Shown here in pieces: positions 8,573-19,832 of a stretch of DNA of 64,000 nucleotides. The stretch's first letter is position 1. Each line of letters starts with the position of its first letter. Origin of the DNA: Diprion similis (taxonomy: Eukaryota; Arthropoda; Insecta; Hymenoptera; Diprionidae); assembly GCF_021155765.1 (NCBI RefSeq), contig NC_060114.1, forward strand, positions 12,429,001-12,493,000, written 5' to 3'. Below the pieces are notes generated by a model that worked only from the letters and a program-made list of their open reading frames with translations, did not search any database and was not told where the DNA came from. A program made the position numbers and the translations under genes.

Positions 8573-10736
8573 CTAGGCCCTCGAGGCGCGGCTGGCTGCA
8601 GCCTCGGCTGCATAGATTCTGCCCAGGTCGCTCAGGTCGGCGATGTTTTCGTTGACCCAGTCACGGAAGGCATAAACCCGGGCAAATCCGTCCGGTAAGC
8701 CGTTGGCGCAGGGGTTTCCCCACGAGACGACACCCGCCAATTCCCCGTTACATACGAGCGGACCTCCGGAGTCGCCCTGCAGCATTTTATTCCACATTGT
8801 CAGGTAGGCACCAGCCTTTTTATCCAGTGGTGCATATTCTTTTATTTTAATACAGCTAATCAGAGTCCCTAGGCTTAATGATTTCGAATCTTACCATCAA
8901 CCCACCATAAAACCTAAGCTCTTGGGAGAGATACGAATATACAAATCAATCCATTTGAAATTTTGAAGAATTGAACAGCCCTTGGTCAATCATTATTGCT
9001 ATCTTTACCTGCTGAAGGCGAGGCTTGATTCCTCTTGCGAGAAACCTTTCGTCTGGCGGCAAGCGCGGAACTATTCTGTTAATTAATGGCTCAATGATTT
9101 CTTTTACTACCAATAAACCGTGATCACCGAACGTTGTGGAAGTGGTGTCAATCACAAATATATTTTGAAATCGCACATCTATCTACAGGTATACGAATCT
9201 ATTGAAGAACGTTGTTTTCCAGTAAATTCAACGCTTCGCTTTCTATAAAAGTATAATTCACGTGTGCAGAATGCGCGAGTTATTTTACACGCATGAATTT
9301 AAAGAGACGCTTTTATGTTAAAGAATTGGAATGATTTCATAAATATTTGTGATGCAGTCGTATGATAAGCTGTGAGTCTTTCGACGAAACGTTGAAACTC
9401 TGATGACAACGAATGATCTAGTTGATTTATGTTCCAGGTATTACGTATCCTATAGTCAACAGTATAAGCTTATAAATGCATTTAAACCAACAAATACTCA
9501 CGCTGCACACGCCGTTCCCTCTCACGCCACCCACACACAGAGTGGAGTTGAATATCATCGAAGATGCCCAGTATTCGATGCACGTATCGCGAGTCATAGT
9601 AGCCATGACTCCAGACTGCAGTTGACTCGGCAAGGTGTTAGAAGGCGTCTGAAAAATATTTCTAACTAGAGCAGGAAAATCAGCGAATCCTACACGAAAT
9701 GCTGAAAAAAATTCATCTGGATCGATTTAAACTTAATTGAAATATGCCAGATGAAAAAATCCGCTCCTAACCAATTGGGCAAATTTCTCAAATTTAGAAT
9801 TCTTCGATTTAGTTTTCGTTATTGGTACTTTCATCAGCCGTCAGCCAACTTACGTGGTGTCGACCCCACCCGGAAATGTCGCAATCCTGAACTCCAACAT
9901 CGGCACTTGCGATGGGTATCGGTTGTTCGGTAGCAGTGTATGGTATTGGTGTAGCAAGCTTCAATACCGCAATGTCATTTTCCCATGTGTTGCTGGCATT
10001 GTATTCAGGATGTATTCGCACTTCCGACAATCGCGTAACCCGTCCTCCGACAACGTTGCTTAAGTGGCCTGTAACGACGAATCTTGCACTCGGATCAACC
10101 GGCTCTGGAACATTGCTGCAAAAGCAATAAACGGTTTTCTATTTTTCAACACGCTTATTTTTACTGCAGTAAATTTTCAGATGAACGATCTAAGGTGGCA
10201 TGGAACCAACACTTTCAGTTCATAATTATGGTAGCACTTTTTTATTAATTCAATAAAATTAATAATATATCAACTAACTTGGCGACGCAGTGAGCTGCGG
10301 TGACCACGTGCTCGGGTGTTACGAGGGCTGCCCCGCAAGTATGGGAAGAGCTAGTGCCAACGCGTAGAGACACCTTTAGACATACCATAATTGATTATTG
10401 CTGTTGAAATAAGTGACGAGTGATTAATTTTTCAACAAAATGGTAATCACCATGTACGGATATCTTCCATACACCGCAACATCTGCGTTGACGAGACGGT
10501 CTTCCGGTCTGGCTGTTAACAATCAGGCAAGAAATTCATGTAATAACGTATTATTTCAACAATAATTGCTAATAATTCATTATCACGTGGTACAAGCACT
10601 TGTGATTGAAGTGGGCATCTGATAATCTAATATTTTACATATCAAAATAGCTTTAAGTATAAGAAAATTTCAACGCACCCGATGAAACGGCCAGGGTGGC
10701 AACGCCGATGAACAAAATGAGCACAAGCCGCAACAT
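8573..10736 (-). CDS. secreted S1 serine protease, collagenase/brachyurin-like
   Basis: Exons are 10736-10679, 10512-10451, 10373-10279, 10115-9854, 9648-9502 and 8776-8573, totalling 275 residues. All phases agree. Exon 1 is a signal peptide ([19 protein letters not shown]). The activation site is PEDR|LVNAD rather than the usual IVGG. The catalytic triad is His in TAAHC, Asp in ENDIAVLKL and Ser in GDSGGP. In the specificity pocket, position 189 is Gly (NGVCSGDSG) and 226 appears to be Asp (LPDGFARV). This is the arrangement known from crab collagenases and not that of trypsin (Asp189). Broad or chymotrypsin/elastase-like digestion is inferred. The start is the ATG at 10736, because a TATA box (10778-10783) sits too close to the upstream in-frame ATG at 10771. 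A second copy of the last exon lies at 7119-7319. Confidence 0.88.
8946..9182 (-). other. exon-like open stretch inside a protease intron
   Basis: On the minus strand a CTGTAG acceptor-like site (to 9183) precedes an open frame of about 57 codons. It ends at a GTAAAG donor-like site in the sequence CTTCAGCAG|GTAAAG near 9010-9009; the frame itself remains open to 8946. The peptide includes [20 protein letters not shown] and a PPDERF segment, an amphipathic, coding-like composition. It has no similarity to serine proteases and weakly recalls the helical body of the small secreted proteins to the left. No partner exons were found, so it may be chance. Confidence 0.25.
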
Positions 10737-10777
10737 CCTTGTAAAATTTGTGCACGAAAAATGATCCGCCATTCGGC

Positions 10778-10783
10778 TATATA
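10778..10783 (-). promoter_or_regulatory. TATA box of the serine protease gene
   Basis: TATATA lies in the context GGCTATATAGCC, about 42 bases before the chosen ATG at 10736. A transcription start near 10750 would fall between it and the ATG. It would also exclude the upstream in-frame ATG at 10771. Confidence 0.5.
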
Positions 10784-12361
10784 GCCTCGGCGTATTAGTT
10801 ATCGTATAGATAGAGAATTCCATTTGTCTTAATTAGGAATCCTAGATGACTGGAGAAAAACGAGAATTAAGAATCTGATGGACAGTCAGCGGGAGAATTT
10901 CTTCCGATAATACCAGACTAGCCGCGACGGCGATGATCGACGTGCCGGTAGCGAAGATAAGGACATGATATCGGGTGGCTAGAAGCTTACCAATACGGGT
11001 CAACCTCGATTTCATTCACATGTAAATACGGGCTAGGCTGTATTACGAAACTCCATTACGTACACCATCGATACGTTCGCAAGGGAGTGTTATCATCATC
11101 ATATCATTTCCATGATCGTCAATAAACTTTCGGATTTCTAATTCTGTCCGAGCAGCACGCAATTATTGTATCAGGAATGGTATGAAGGTATATTCCTACA
11201 TGGATTAATCTACAAATGAATTACCTGTAACCGGAATTGCCACACAATCACGTGTTGTGTCCACATTAAATATAAATGCACTTTGGCCTAGATCACTGGA
11301 TGGTTATTATCAGATTACAGATCGAGTAATGGATTGGTACAGGCGTTATCGTAGCAGAAATATCGCCCGTTGTCTGTTACTTGCCAATATGCCGCATAAA
11401 CCTGCATACAAATGGTTCACAGTTCACCGCGTTAGATATACTCGGGTTTAATCACTTCTCGATATGCCATATGCATACTGTAAAACGTCGGCGTTAATGA
11501 ACAGTGATAATTATAAACACACCTGGAATGTGCGCAAAAATTTTGAAATGTAAGTGATTCGATTCTGATTCTAATGTTGTGATCGATTTTTAATGTCACT
11601 AACGGAACAGTTCACCAGATATTCTGATAAATCATTGAATAGGTGAACATTTACTCGGACTTTAACTATCTTTGGGTTAGATCAATTTGTTATATTATAT
11701 ATTTGCCGATTTTTTGTGTTATTTGCACATTATACTCTGGTTTTATGCCAATTTACCGAGCGATCGTACCGCTATGTGCAAATTCATTTACCGCTTGTTT
11801 GATTTAAGTTTATCGATTCATAAAGTAAATAATTTATCCAATAAAATCATCCGTCTGTAATACGGTCAACGTATTTCTACCTTCCACAAGGGTTCTCCAG
11901 TGTCTTTCCAATTCAGGTGCATGATCGAATATTCGTATGTAAAGATGTATCAGGTTTACAAAGCACATTTAAGCCTTTATGTTTCAGGTAAAAACATGGA
12001 TGTATGGGGAAGTTCTGACCAGAATTTTGTAAAAAAATTGTTATAACGTCTTCAACAAACATTTTGCGTTCAAAGTGCCGGTGACTTGCGATTGTCAATG
12101 AGAACCACGAGCACTAACGTTTTCGATATGTTTACGCAGCCGAGTGACGAGCAAACGAGTAATTTCACGGTGAACATTTGCCTTTGGTCATCATCTCATG
12201 AATCATGGAACCAATTGGTGTTCAATGATCGGCAAGTAAGAATAAGTAAATTAGGTACCCATCGCTGAACGACATCACTTAGTTCGCCTGGAACAGAAAA
12301 CGGGATAGTACCTACTAAAAAAACGAGAGCTGAAAGAGTGAAAACTAAGAGAAAAACTGAA
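10784..12361. other. intergenic DNA between protease and ionotropic receptor genes
   Basis: The two genes diverge from here. I see no exon with a supported partner and no repeat worth naming. Short open frames at 11257-11451 and 11913-12098 look like chance. Confidence 0.5.
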
Positions 12362-15300
12362 ATGCTAATGCTCGTTCGTAGCCTGTTAGGAACGATGTCG
12401 AGTTTCGTTGTTCTAGTTCTAATCGCGGTAAGTTTGGCCACGCACATTGCGAGCAGTCAACTAATCAGACCAAACCACGTCTACCAAAGCCTGATATCTG
12501 GTGTGCACGACTACTTCAACAGCACGTGCATCATACTGCTGCACGCGACGATTGATCCGATGGCAACGAAAGGTGAAAAATGCGAGAATCATCAATTGTC
12601 GACACACATACCTATATTATGAACAGTAATCCGTGTTTGCAGGAACAATAAATACCGTGCGTTTGCGAAATCTTCAGTTGTACCTTTCCCGAGAACGACA
12701 GACGCGAACTGCGATCATGGACCTCGGCACCTTCACTACAAAAGTAATTATTCCGTTGTAAGAAAGGTACACGTATTTACGAGATGGACGTGATGATCGT
12801 ATTTTCTTAAATTCTAGGTCGGTCGATCATATTTTAACATCAAACGGCCACTGTTCGTCATTCTCAATGATCAAGGGAACGTACAACAGCTTCTGACAAA
12901 TGTAAATGCTATCAAGTTTCGTCATAAGCCTAAGTTTAATATATAAGAAAAATCTCGTCCAGTTTTTTACTTCAGTTCTAGAATCCTGAGTAATTTTTGC
13001 ACCCCCTTTGCCAAGTATGTTCAAGTACAATCCGTACGTGTAGGTATACATGTGGTATATTATATATAACAGCAGGTATCTACGTGGATAACTATGGCCT
13101 ACCCAACGTGGATGATATTCTTGAGCGAAGGTTCCAGAGCGAGCGATTTCTTTTCTCGCATGGACATACCGTTTGACTGCGAATTCCTGGTCTCGGAAAG
13201 TAACGGGACGATGGAAGTAATTACGGAGGTGTATCGTGTCTCTCCAGGGGATGTGTTACGTGATTTGCCCTTTGGAACATGGAGCCCTACTGATGGGGTC
13301 AGGACAACGAGGCTGACCTTTTATCAACGGCGAAGCAATCTTTTCGGGAAGAAACTACGTGTCACCTCGATAGAGGTATTCCGATATGAAATCTATCAGA
13401 TCTGTTATCAGTTATAAATGGTCACGCCGTGATAAACGGAGATTATAAAGTGCACCGACGAATGTCATGACCATCACCGTACAGAAGGAAGATATAGTTT
13501 TTTGTACGTCACAGAACTCTTTTTTAAAATGCTTTTCTCAAGTCTTTTCAAAATCAAGTCAACTTTCCAATGCCTTCAGAGTTTTCATCCTTTCAGACTC
13601 TTGTTAACGCTCAGACTCTGAAGAAATCGACCTTCGATTAGAAAGGCAATATATTTCAGAAGTAGGAGATGAATATATCGTACAGGGTTTTTTGTGAGAC
13701 ACTAATGACAACGTTGCATAGCACAGCACTCTCATGACATAAGCATATTTTTCGTATAATGTCGGATGATACATGGTACTGGATGATTGCAGAATCCACC
13801 GATGTCAACGATCCTAACCGATGAACATGGTGAAATGATTGGTGTTGGCGGGTTGTTCGGTCGGATCCTGGAAATACTTCAAGAAAAAATGAATTGCACG
13901 TAAGATATGCGTGATTATATATGTATGATACCGAATTGTACGTGTAATCGTTAAAAATGTTGGAAACTCACTCACGTAATTGATCATGAAACCAGCTAGG
14001 TTGAACCTTCATCACCAGATTTATCGTCAGTTTTTGTAGTGTCACACTCGTTCTTCAGACTTTTTTTTCCTTGGCGCTTTCTCAATTCCTCCAGCTGTTT
14101 TGCTGTTTCTTTCTTGAAGTAACGGTCTTGGCTTGCCGATCCCCTTTCTTCAAAAATATCCGTCTTCGTCCCATCGCCTTTCCGTCTCCTCCGTTCTGAA
14201 AATAACCTCTGCCCTCGACAAGTTCTAACCATTCGCCACAATCCACGTCGAATCATTTTCAAACCCTGCAAGACTGATTCACCACGTTATTTTTTTTTCA
14301 AGAATCCGTACCGCCCACCCCGACATATTTTCGTTTGCGTATAGATCAAACTTTAAGCCCGTGAGGTAGAAAAAAATGTTGACCAATACTGCCAAATATA
14401 AAACGGGCCATGGCCATTAACAGCCACAACTATATTCACGTCTTTGTGCAGTGTCGTTTGTTTTTCGCTCCTGCTTCTCTTTTTCCAAGCAATAATTTTC
14501 TTCAACAGGTTCGAATACATCGCGTGTGACTCGTGGGGTTCGATATCCCCGAATGGAACCTGGAACGGAATGATTGCTTTGTTGAATGAAAGAAAGGCCG
14601 ATCTGGCTGCCAGTGAACTAGTGATAACCACGTCACGAACACAGATCGTTGATTTCACCATACCAATTGTATCCTCCAGGTAAGCTATACAGCTAAACAA
14701 AGCTGCATCAAACGTCGTGTATGGGATAATTAGAAATGGTGATACTCTACCGGTCGATACAGATTCCGTACCTACATCCAAAGACCATCGTTTGCATTTG
14801 TCAAGTGGCGAGGCTACACGGCACCCTTTTCAACGAACATCTGGATGACCGCTGGATCGCTGATAATACTTTCCAGTATCATCATCGTTTGGATGGAATA
14901 TGCCGAATCATGTTTGAATCATCACAAAAATTTAAATAATTCAAGATTTACGGAGACCATTTTGTCAGTTTTTGGAGCTTTTTGCGGCCAAGGTTGTATC
15001 CCTCATCCAAGTTCTGTACGCAGGGTGCGTTATTTTGTGTCGAATTGCTTGAATTGCTATGCGTGCATCGTGAACGATACGAAATATTAATAGCTGCAGA
15101 CTTTGCTTCTCTCCAGCTTGCTGATATCAGGACGTACATCAATTCTATTTCTTGTTGGTCCGAACTACATGAAAAATGGCCACAAGCAATCCAGCGCGAA
15201 TAATACTGTACGCACAGGGCTGTTAGCATGATTCTAACAACAAGCACACAATTAAAACAATGGTGTTTTTTATCTTGCCTCAGGCATAATGCCCTCCTCG

Positions 15301-16297
15301 ATGACAACTGCGAGGACCATTCACCTGGCGATTCACCTGACAGCAGTCATTCTATTAGCCGCCTACTCCGGAGCTCTGGTCAGTTTCTTAGCCGTCCAAA
15401 TGTTCACGATGCCGTTCACGACGATGGAAGGTCTGTTGGAAGACGGTACCTACAGATTCGGAGTTGTCTCAAAATCGGCGGAGTACAATTTGTTCAGCGT
15501 AATAGTCAAATATTGGAAATTTCCAAAATTATCCAAAACTTATCAGCAATTAGTTCAATCACAGCACAGGCGTGTTATACCTACACTATAATTTTTCCGA
15601 CAGAATACATCCGACTTAGTGCTTCGAGCGCTGTTTGAAGAGAGAATGGAGTCGGACGGACAGTTACCACGAAACTACCTCGAGGGGTTACAACGTGTTT
15701 GCGAACAAAATAAGTACGGTTTCATGATTACGGACACCATGGTCGAGGCACTTGAGAACCGAGTTGACTGCATAATCGAAGCACTCGAAACTATGCTGCA
15801 AACTTCTTTAGCCATGGCCGTGGCAAAGAATAGCCCTTACCGAGGGATCGTCAACGCTAAGTAAGTCTTTTTACGCATAACATATCCAAGAACAAAATAT
15901 TAAGTACTTAAGGAATCATTACACCAACAGCATTCTAATGATGAGGGACAGCGGTATTCTGAATCGCATATTCAAGGCCGAGTGGCCGATTAAATTCACC
16001 AAGGTATACCAAAATACGATTAGGGTGAGACTTTATGCCGAGACTCTTGCGATTCGTCAAATAACATTTTCCTCGATGGTTGATTCAACGTTGTGTATTC
16101 ATTGTTTCTTTACACAGGCTAAGCAGCAATGGAGTTCTGTTGAATTTGGGGATATCGTTCCGCTGATTCTCGTCCTTGTCTGCGGTATTATTCTTGGGAG
16201 TATTTTTTTTTGCGCCGAGAAATTTATCGCCTGGCAATCTGCATACCTCAAATACGGTAACGAAATACACCGCACCGAAATTAGGAGTCTTAATTGA
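12362..16297 (+). CDS. ionotropic receptor, IR75 family
   Basis: Eleven exons join in phase: 12362-12572, 12643-12743, 12818-12901, 13076-13375, 13793-13899, 14509-14679, 14763-14992, 15284-15498, 15604-15860, 15931-16003 and 16118-16297, giving 642 residues, the usual IR75 length. The N-terminus has a signal peptide (SSFVVLVLIAVSLATHIASS). The extracellular part has an IR75-like block (RVSPGDVLRDLPFGTW, then YQRRSNLFGKKLR). Ligand-binding lobe S1 starts near residue 233 and keeps the iGluR-type Arg in LVITTSRTQIVDFTIP. The first membrane helix is at about 344-365, the pore loop at 388-400 (SVFGAFCGQG), the second helix at 409-432 (AAYSGALVSFLAV) and the last at 593-615. IRs are ligand-gated cation channels of sensory dendrites; IR75 members usually detect short acids or amines. 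The acceptor of exon 4 could lie 3 bases earlier (an extra Gln). A poly(A) signal follows at 16319. An IF1-like gene lies antisense in the fifth intron. Confidence 0.92.
13996..14256 (-). CDS. ATPase inhibitor IF1-like protein, intronless and nested in an intron
   Basis: The 86-residue open frame runs from ATG at 14256 to TAG at 13996-13998. It lies antisense inside the intron between IR exons 13793-13899 and 14509-14679. The first 20 or so residues are basic and free of acids (MIRRGLWRMVRTCRGQRLF), like a mitochondrial import signal. Residues 39-58 (ERGSASQDRYFKKETAKQLE) resemble the inhibitory region of IF1 (E-x-R/E-Y-F...REQL), which blocks F1-ATPase hydrolysis when matrix pH falls. The usual Gly-rich stretch is reduced and the C-terminal coiled coil is short, ending in a Lys/Asp/Ser tail. 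It could be a divergent working gene, a retrocopy or a decaying copy. Assignment to IF1 rests on motif likeness only. Confidence 0.55.
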   Translation of the reverse strand: MIRRGLWRMVRTCRGQRLFSERRRRKGDGTKTDIFEERGSASQDRYFKKETAKQLEELRKRQGKKSLKNECDTTKTDDKSGDEGST

Positions 16298-16602
16298 TTA
16301 AATCATATATTGTATGAAAATAAATATTGATCGAGCTAGTTACAGTATCATTGTATTATAGAATCCTTACATTATAAATAAATTGGTTCCCATTCTATAT
16401 TGTTCGCTTTATTTCTTTGTCAACCACTATCGTACACAATCGTTCAATATTTTCTCACGCTGGCAGTAATGCTACTTAAAAAATCCGAAATTCGAACGGA
16501 GAGATAGATTAATTGTAAGCCAATATCTTAGGAGATAGCTTGATACTTTATAAATACTAATTTTTCTAGGATATCTTGCAAAGAATGTTCTAACTACTGC
16601 AG
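16298..16602. other. short tail-to-tail spacer
   Basis: This 305-base gap separates the converging stops of the IR75 and FMO genes. It contains the two receptor poly(A) signals and otherwise AT-rich DNA. Confidence 0.5.
16319..16324 (+). terminator. poly(A) signal of the IR75 gene
   Basis: AATAAA occurs 22 bases after the stop codon of the receptor gene. A further AATAAA follows near 16376. The FMO gene ends at 16603 from the opposite side. Confidence 0.45.
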
Positions 16603-19600
16603 TCATTTAGACATCACAGATGCAGTATTATCGTACGGGATGATCTGCACGCTTTCGCCGTCTTCGTCGACGATGAATTTCGCATCCTTGTAGTGCATCA
16701 AGTTCCGACCTCTTTGGATTTTCCACGCCGAATACCCAGCTTTGTAGAAGGGTGGAAGAGTCTCAAAACCCCCGTCTCGAGCCAAACCGTCGTTGTATTC
16801 CCACTGATTGTCCGCAAGCCGATGCGCGTGTCGTTTCAACGGTGACTTGCACGACGCGTCCTGAAGCATGACTTCCTTCGATGGTAGACGCACGTTACTT
16901 TTCAGCAAAGCGATGAAGTATTTCACCTCAAACATAGAAAGAATTTTCTAAAAAAATACTATAATATTAATGAAATGAATTTTCCTCATTGCTATTAACA
17001 TCTCTTCACAGAATTCCTGATTTTTTTCGTATGTCGTAAAGTGCACCAAGTCACCTTGCAATGAATTGCAATAAAATTTTCACTTTTCTCTTCTGCATGT
17101 GTCTCCATTTCCCTGAGACTTGATTTTCCTCTGATTCTCGAAGAAATCCTGATTTTTTGTAAATTTTATAGGGTATGTGTGAAGATGATAGATAAATTAT
17201 AAATATTCTGCACGTACTTGTATATGGAACATTGGAAACGGCACAACAACCAGTGGTATCCCGATGAAGCACATCGTCGGATGTTCAACGCTTATCAGGT
17301 GCCTGTAAAGGGGGTGAACGTAGTTGTCGTCAACCGTGATCCCGCAGGTCTCGTCCAGGAAGGGGAAACTGTACTTGTACCCCGTACAGTACATGAATGC
17401 ATCTGCTTCCACGCTTGTACCATCTTTGAGAATGAATCGGTTGCCCTCCACCCCGGTTACACCCATCACCTCGGTCATGTTCGCCGGTAGAGCCGCAATC
17501 AGTCTACAAGTAGAATTGAAATTTTTGACAGTTGAAACCCACTGAATCTTTCATTACGTGAATGTATATAATATTATTATTCACAGCTTCATGCTAAGTA
17601 ATTATTTATACCAGCTAAGAGGAGATTAATGATAATTTTATTCAATAAGCAAAAAGAAAAAAAAAACCACTAATTCGTACAAAAATTGTATCGAAGAATA
17701 TACGAAGGTGGTTTGGAAAATTTCTTCAGCTGAGAATACACGTCCTGATTAATAAAGTATACTAAAATTATTGAAGTGCAAAATTATCACACACAATTGA
17801 AGGTGTCAACTTTGTCATGTGAATTTTATTATTCATTTCACCTACAACGGAGCAGTGAAGACGGTACTTTCATTTTTTTGTCGGAAATTTCGAATTAGAC
17901 CGTTAGATGACTGCATTAGTGGTTTTTGTCATCTTCATGAACAAGTCCACAGTATCGATGACACGTAGTAAATGAACTTACCTAGGATTGTTGTGGCTGA
18001 GATAAACGTGACGAGCGTATCCCGTCAGTTCCATTCCAATATCAGCGCCAGAAGAAGCTGCTCCCAAAACAACGACGGTTTTACCAGTAAACGGTTGTGG
18101 TTTGCGATAATCGTGACTATGCATCACTATGCCAGGAAAACTTTGAATCCCAGGTATAGGCGGAACGTTCGGTTCAAAAAAGTGACTGCATGACAAACAA
18201 GAGTTAAGTTATAGTCGTGTAAAACGGAGCAATTAAGAAAATATAATGCAATAGACTAATATTTGCAAGTGATGAACCAGAAGCGATTATGTAATATAAA
18301 ATTTCAGTGAATTCGAACAATAATTGGAGAGAAATTCAGGCGAATTAATTCTGAGTAAAGACAAGCCCTTTCCAACGTGAAATCTTTTGAAATCGAAATT
18401 GCACAATGTGTTTCGGTTTATTGCTTTTTGGTGACTATTAATAGTTTGGTCTATGCATACCCGTTACAGCAAAATACAGCGTCGAATTCTCTTTCTTCTA
18501 CGGTACAGCTTAGGACATTCTTTATTTTTATTTTCCAAGCTAATGAAACAGCCGAGATTGCAGGATCAGCACGCTGAACACTGCGTATGGGTCGTACAGT
18601 CTCGACGCTGGTGTTGAACTGAGATTACGAAAACGAAAATATAAGCATTAAACGATTTATTTTCACGCATAGGGCCTCACACTAAAAATCGTTATCAAAA
18701 GGTACTAAGCTTAGTTTTTAAATGCGTATTTTTATCTTTTGATATTTTTCAGTAATGTAAATAATGATAATTTAATGGGTAATGCAACGAACTGTACGGA
18801 TTGAAAGGAAACGAAATCAATTTTTTTTTTTTTTTTTATAAATGATTGGTGCGAATCTGGATACAAATAATCGGGATGAACAAAATACGGGTAGTTTTGG
18901 TACCGTAATATATTTACGGAGATCAAAATGATTTGTGTAATCTTCTAAATAAGATAAGACTTCGGAGTGTGAGATGCAGCTTTTCTCGTTGTTGCCCATC
19001 TTCCTCCAATCAGGAAAGTTCATTATTACGCTTGGCAAATTTGTTCTGTAAAGGTATAGAAAGATAGTAAACTATTATCACTAATACAGCAAAAATACAG
19101 TCAAGGTGTTTCATAATACTAATGCGGGTATGAGTTGCACACAAATACGGGGGTTTGTAAATAATGGGATATTTTTACTTTAAGGAGAATCGGACATCAC
19201 GAAATGAATTGCGTTTGTTATGCAAGATTTTCGATATAAATGATTAAAAGTTTGTTGGCGGATATGAAGAGAAAAACGACTCTTTATGACTGATTTCTAG
19301 ACACTGTACCTGCACAACACTAGTAGTCACATGATAAATAAATTCTGCAAATGGTTTCAGATTATTGTATTCGAAAGGAAAAAAAAAATAACAGGAACCG
19401 GAAATTGTCGATTAAAGTAACGAAGAAATTTTTAAATACTACCATCGTCTTCGTGATAAAAAAACGAGAAAAATCAAATAAAAGTAAAAAAATTTCCGCC
19501 AATTATAACAATGAAAATCCGTTAAAATAAGTTTACTATTCTAGGGCTATTTGTTCACTTCCTGTAAAAACTTATAAGATTGAACAGGAATCATCGAGTC

Positions 19601-19832
19601 CGTGCGTGATTCACCTGAGATTTTCATACATGCTGGAGTGAATGGGAAGCTGATTTTTAGCGTTTACTCCGATCCTCTCGTTATAAACCCATGTGCCGCC
19701 GATGTGATCGGTCTGTTCGAAGGCTTCAAATTCGAAAAGCGCGGGCTCGTTCGCCAAATGACGCAGTGCGCAGAGGCCCGCAGCACCAGCACCGATGACG
19801 CATATGCGTAATTTCCTCTCGGCTCCAGGCAT
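16603..19832 (-). CDS. flavin-containing monooxygenase
   Basis: Six exons in phase: 19832-19615, 19045-18904, 18618-18461, 18185-17982, 17503-17218 and 16926-16603, giving 443 residues, typical for insect FMOs. The FAD-binding GAGAAG motif is at residues 14-19 (CVIGAGAAGLCALRHL). The FMO signature F-x-G-x3-H-x3-[FY] is at about 189-199 (FPGIVMHSHDY). The NADPH fold GAASSGADI follows near 213-221, with the C-terminal YCTGY near 279-283. The enzyme would add oxygen to soft nitrogen or sulphur atoms of xenobiotics such as plant alkaloids, and is normally bound to the endoplasmic reticulum or soluble. The ATG at 19832 is the first in frame. The acceptor of the last exon is TTTGAG, with AG directly before GTGAAATAC. 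It converges with the IR75 gene, 305 bases apart. Confidence 0.93.

Noticed and set aside
11257-11451. Short + frame upstream of IR75
   Set aside because: No ATG at the frame start, no domain, and no splice sites to the receptor exons.
14444-14508. Reading the IR75 exon from the upstream open frame (from 14444)
   Set aside because: The TTCTTCAACAG acceptor at 14498-14508 gives the correct phase; the upstream hydrophobic residues are the polypyrimidine tract.
15228-15638. 136-codon + frame in the IR75 gene
   Set aside because: It overlaps exon 15284-15498 in a different frame; the receptor exon has in-phase splice sites and membrane-helix motifs.
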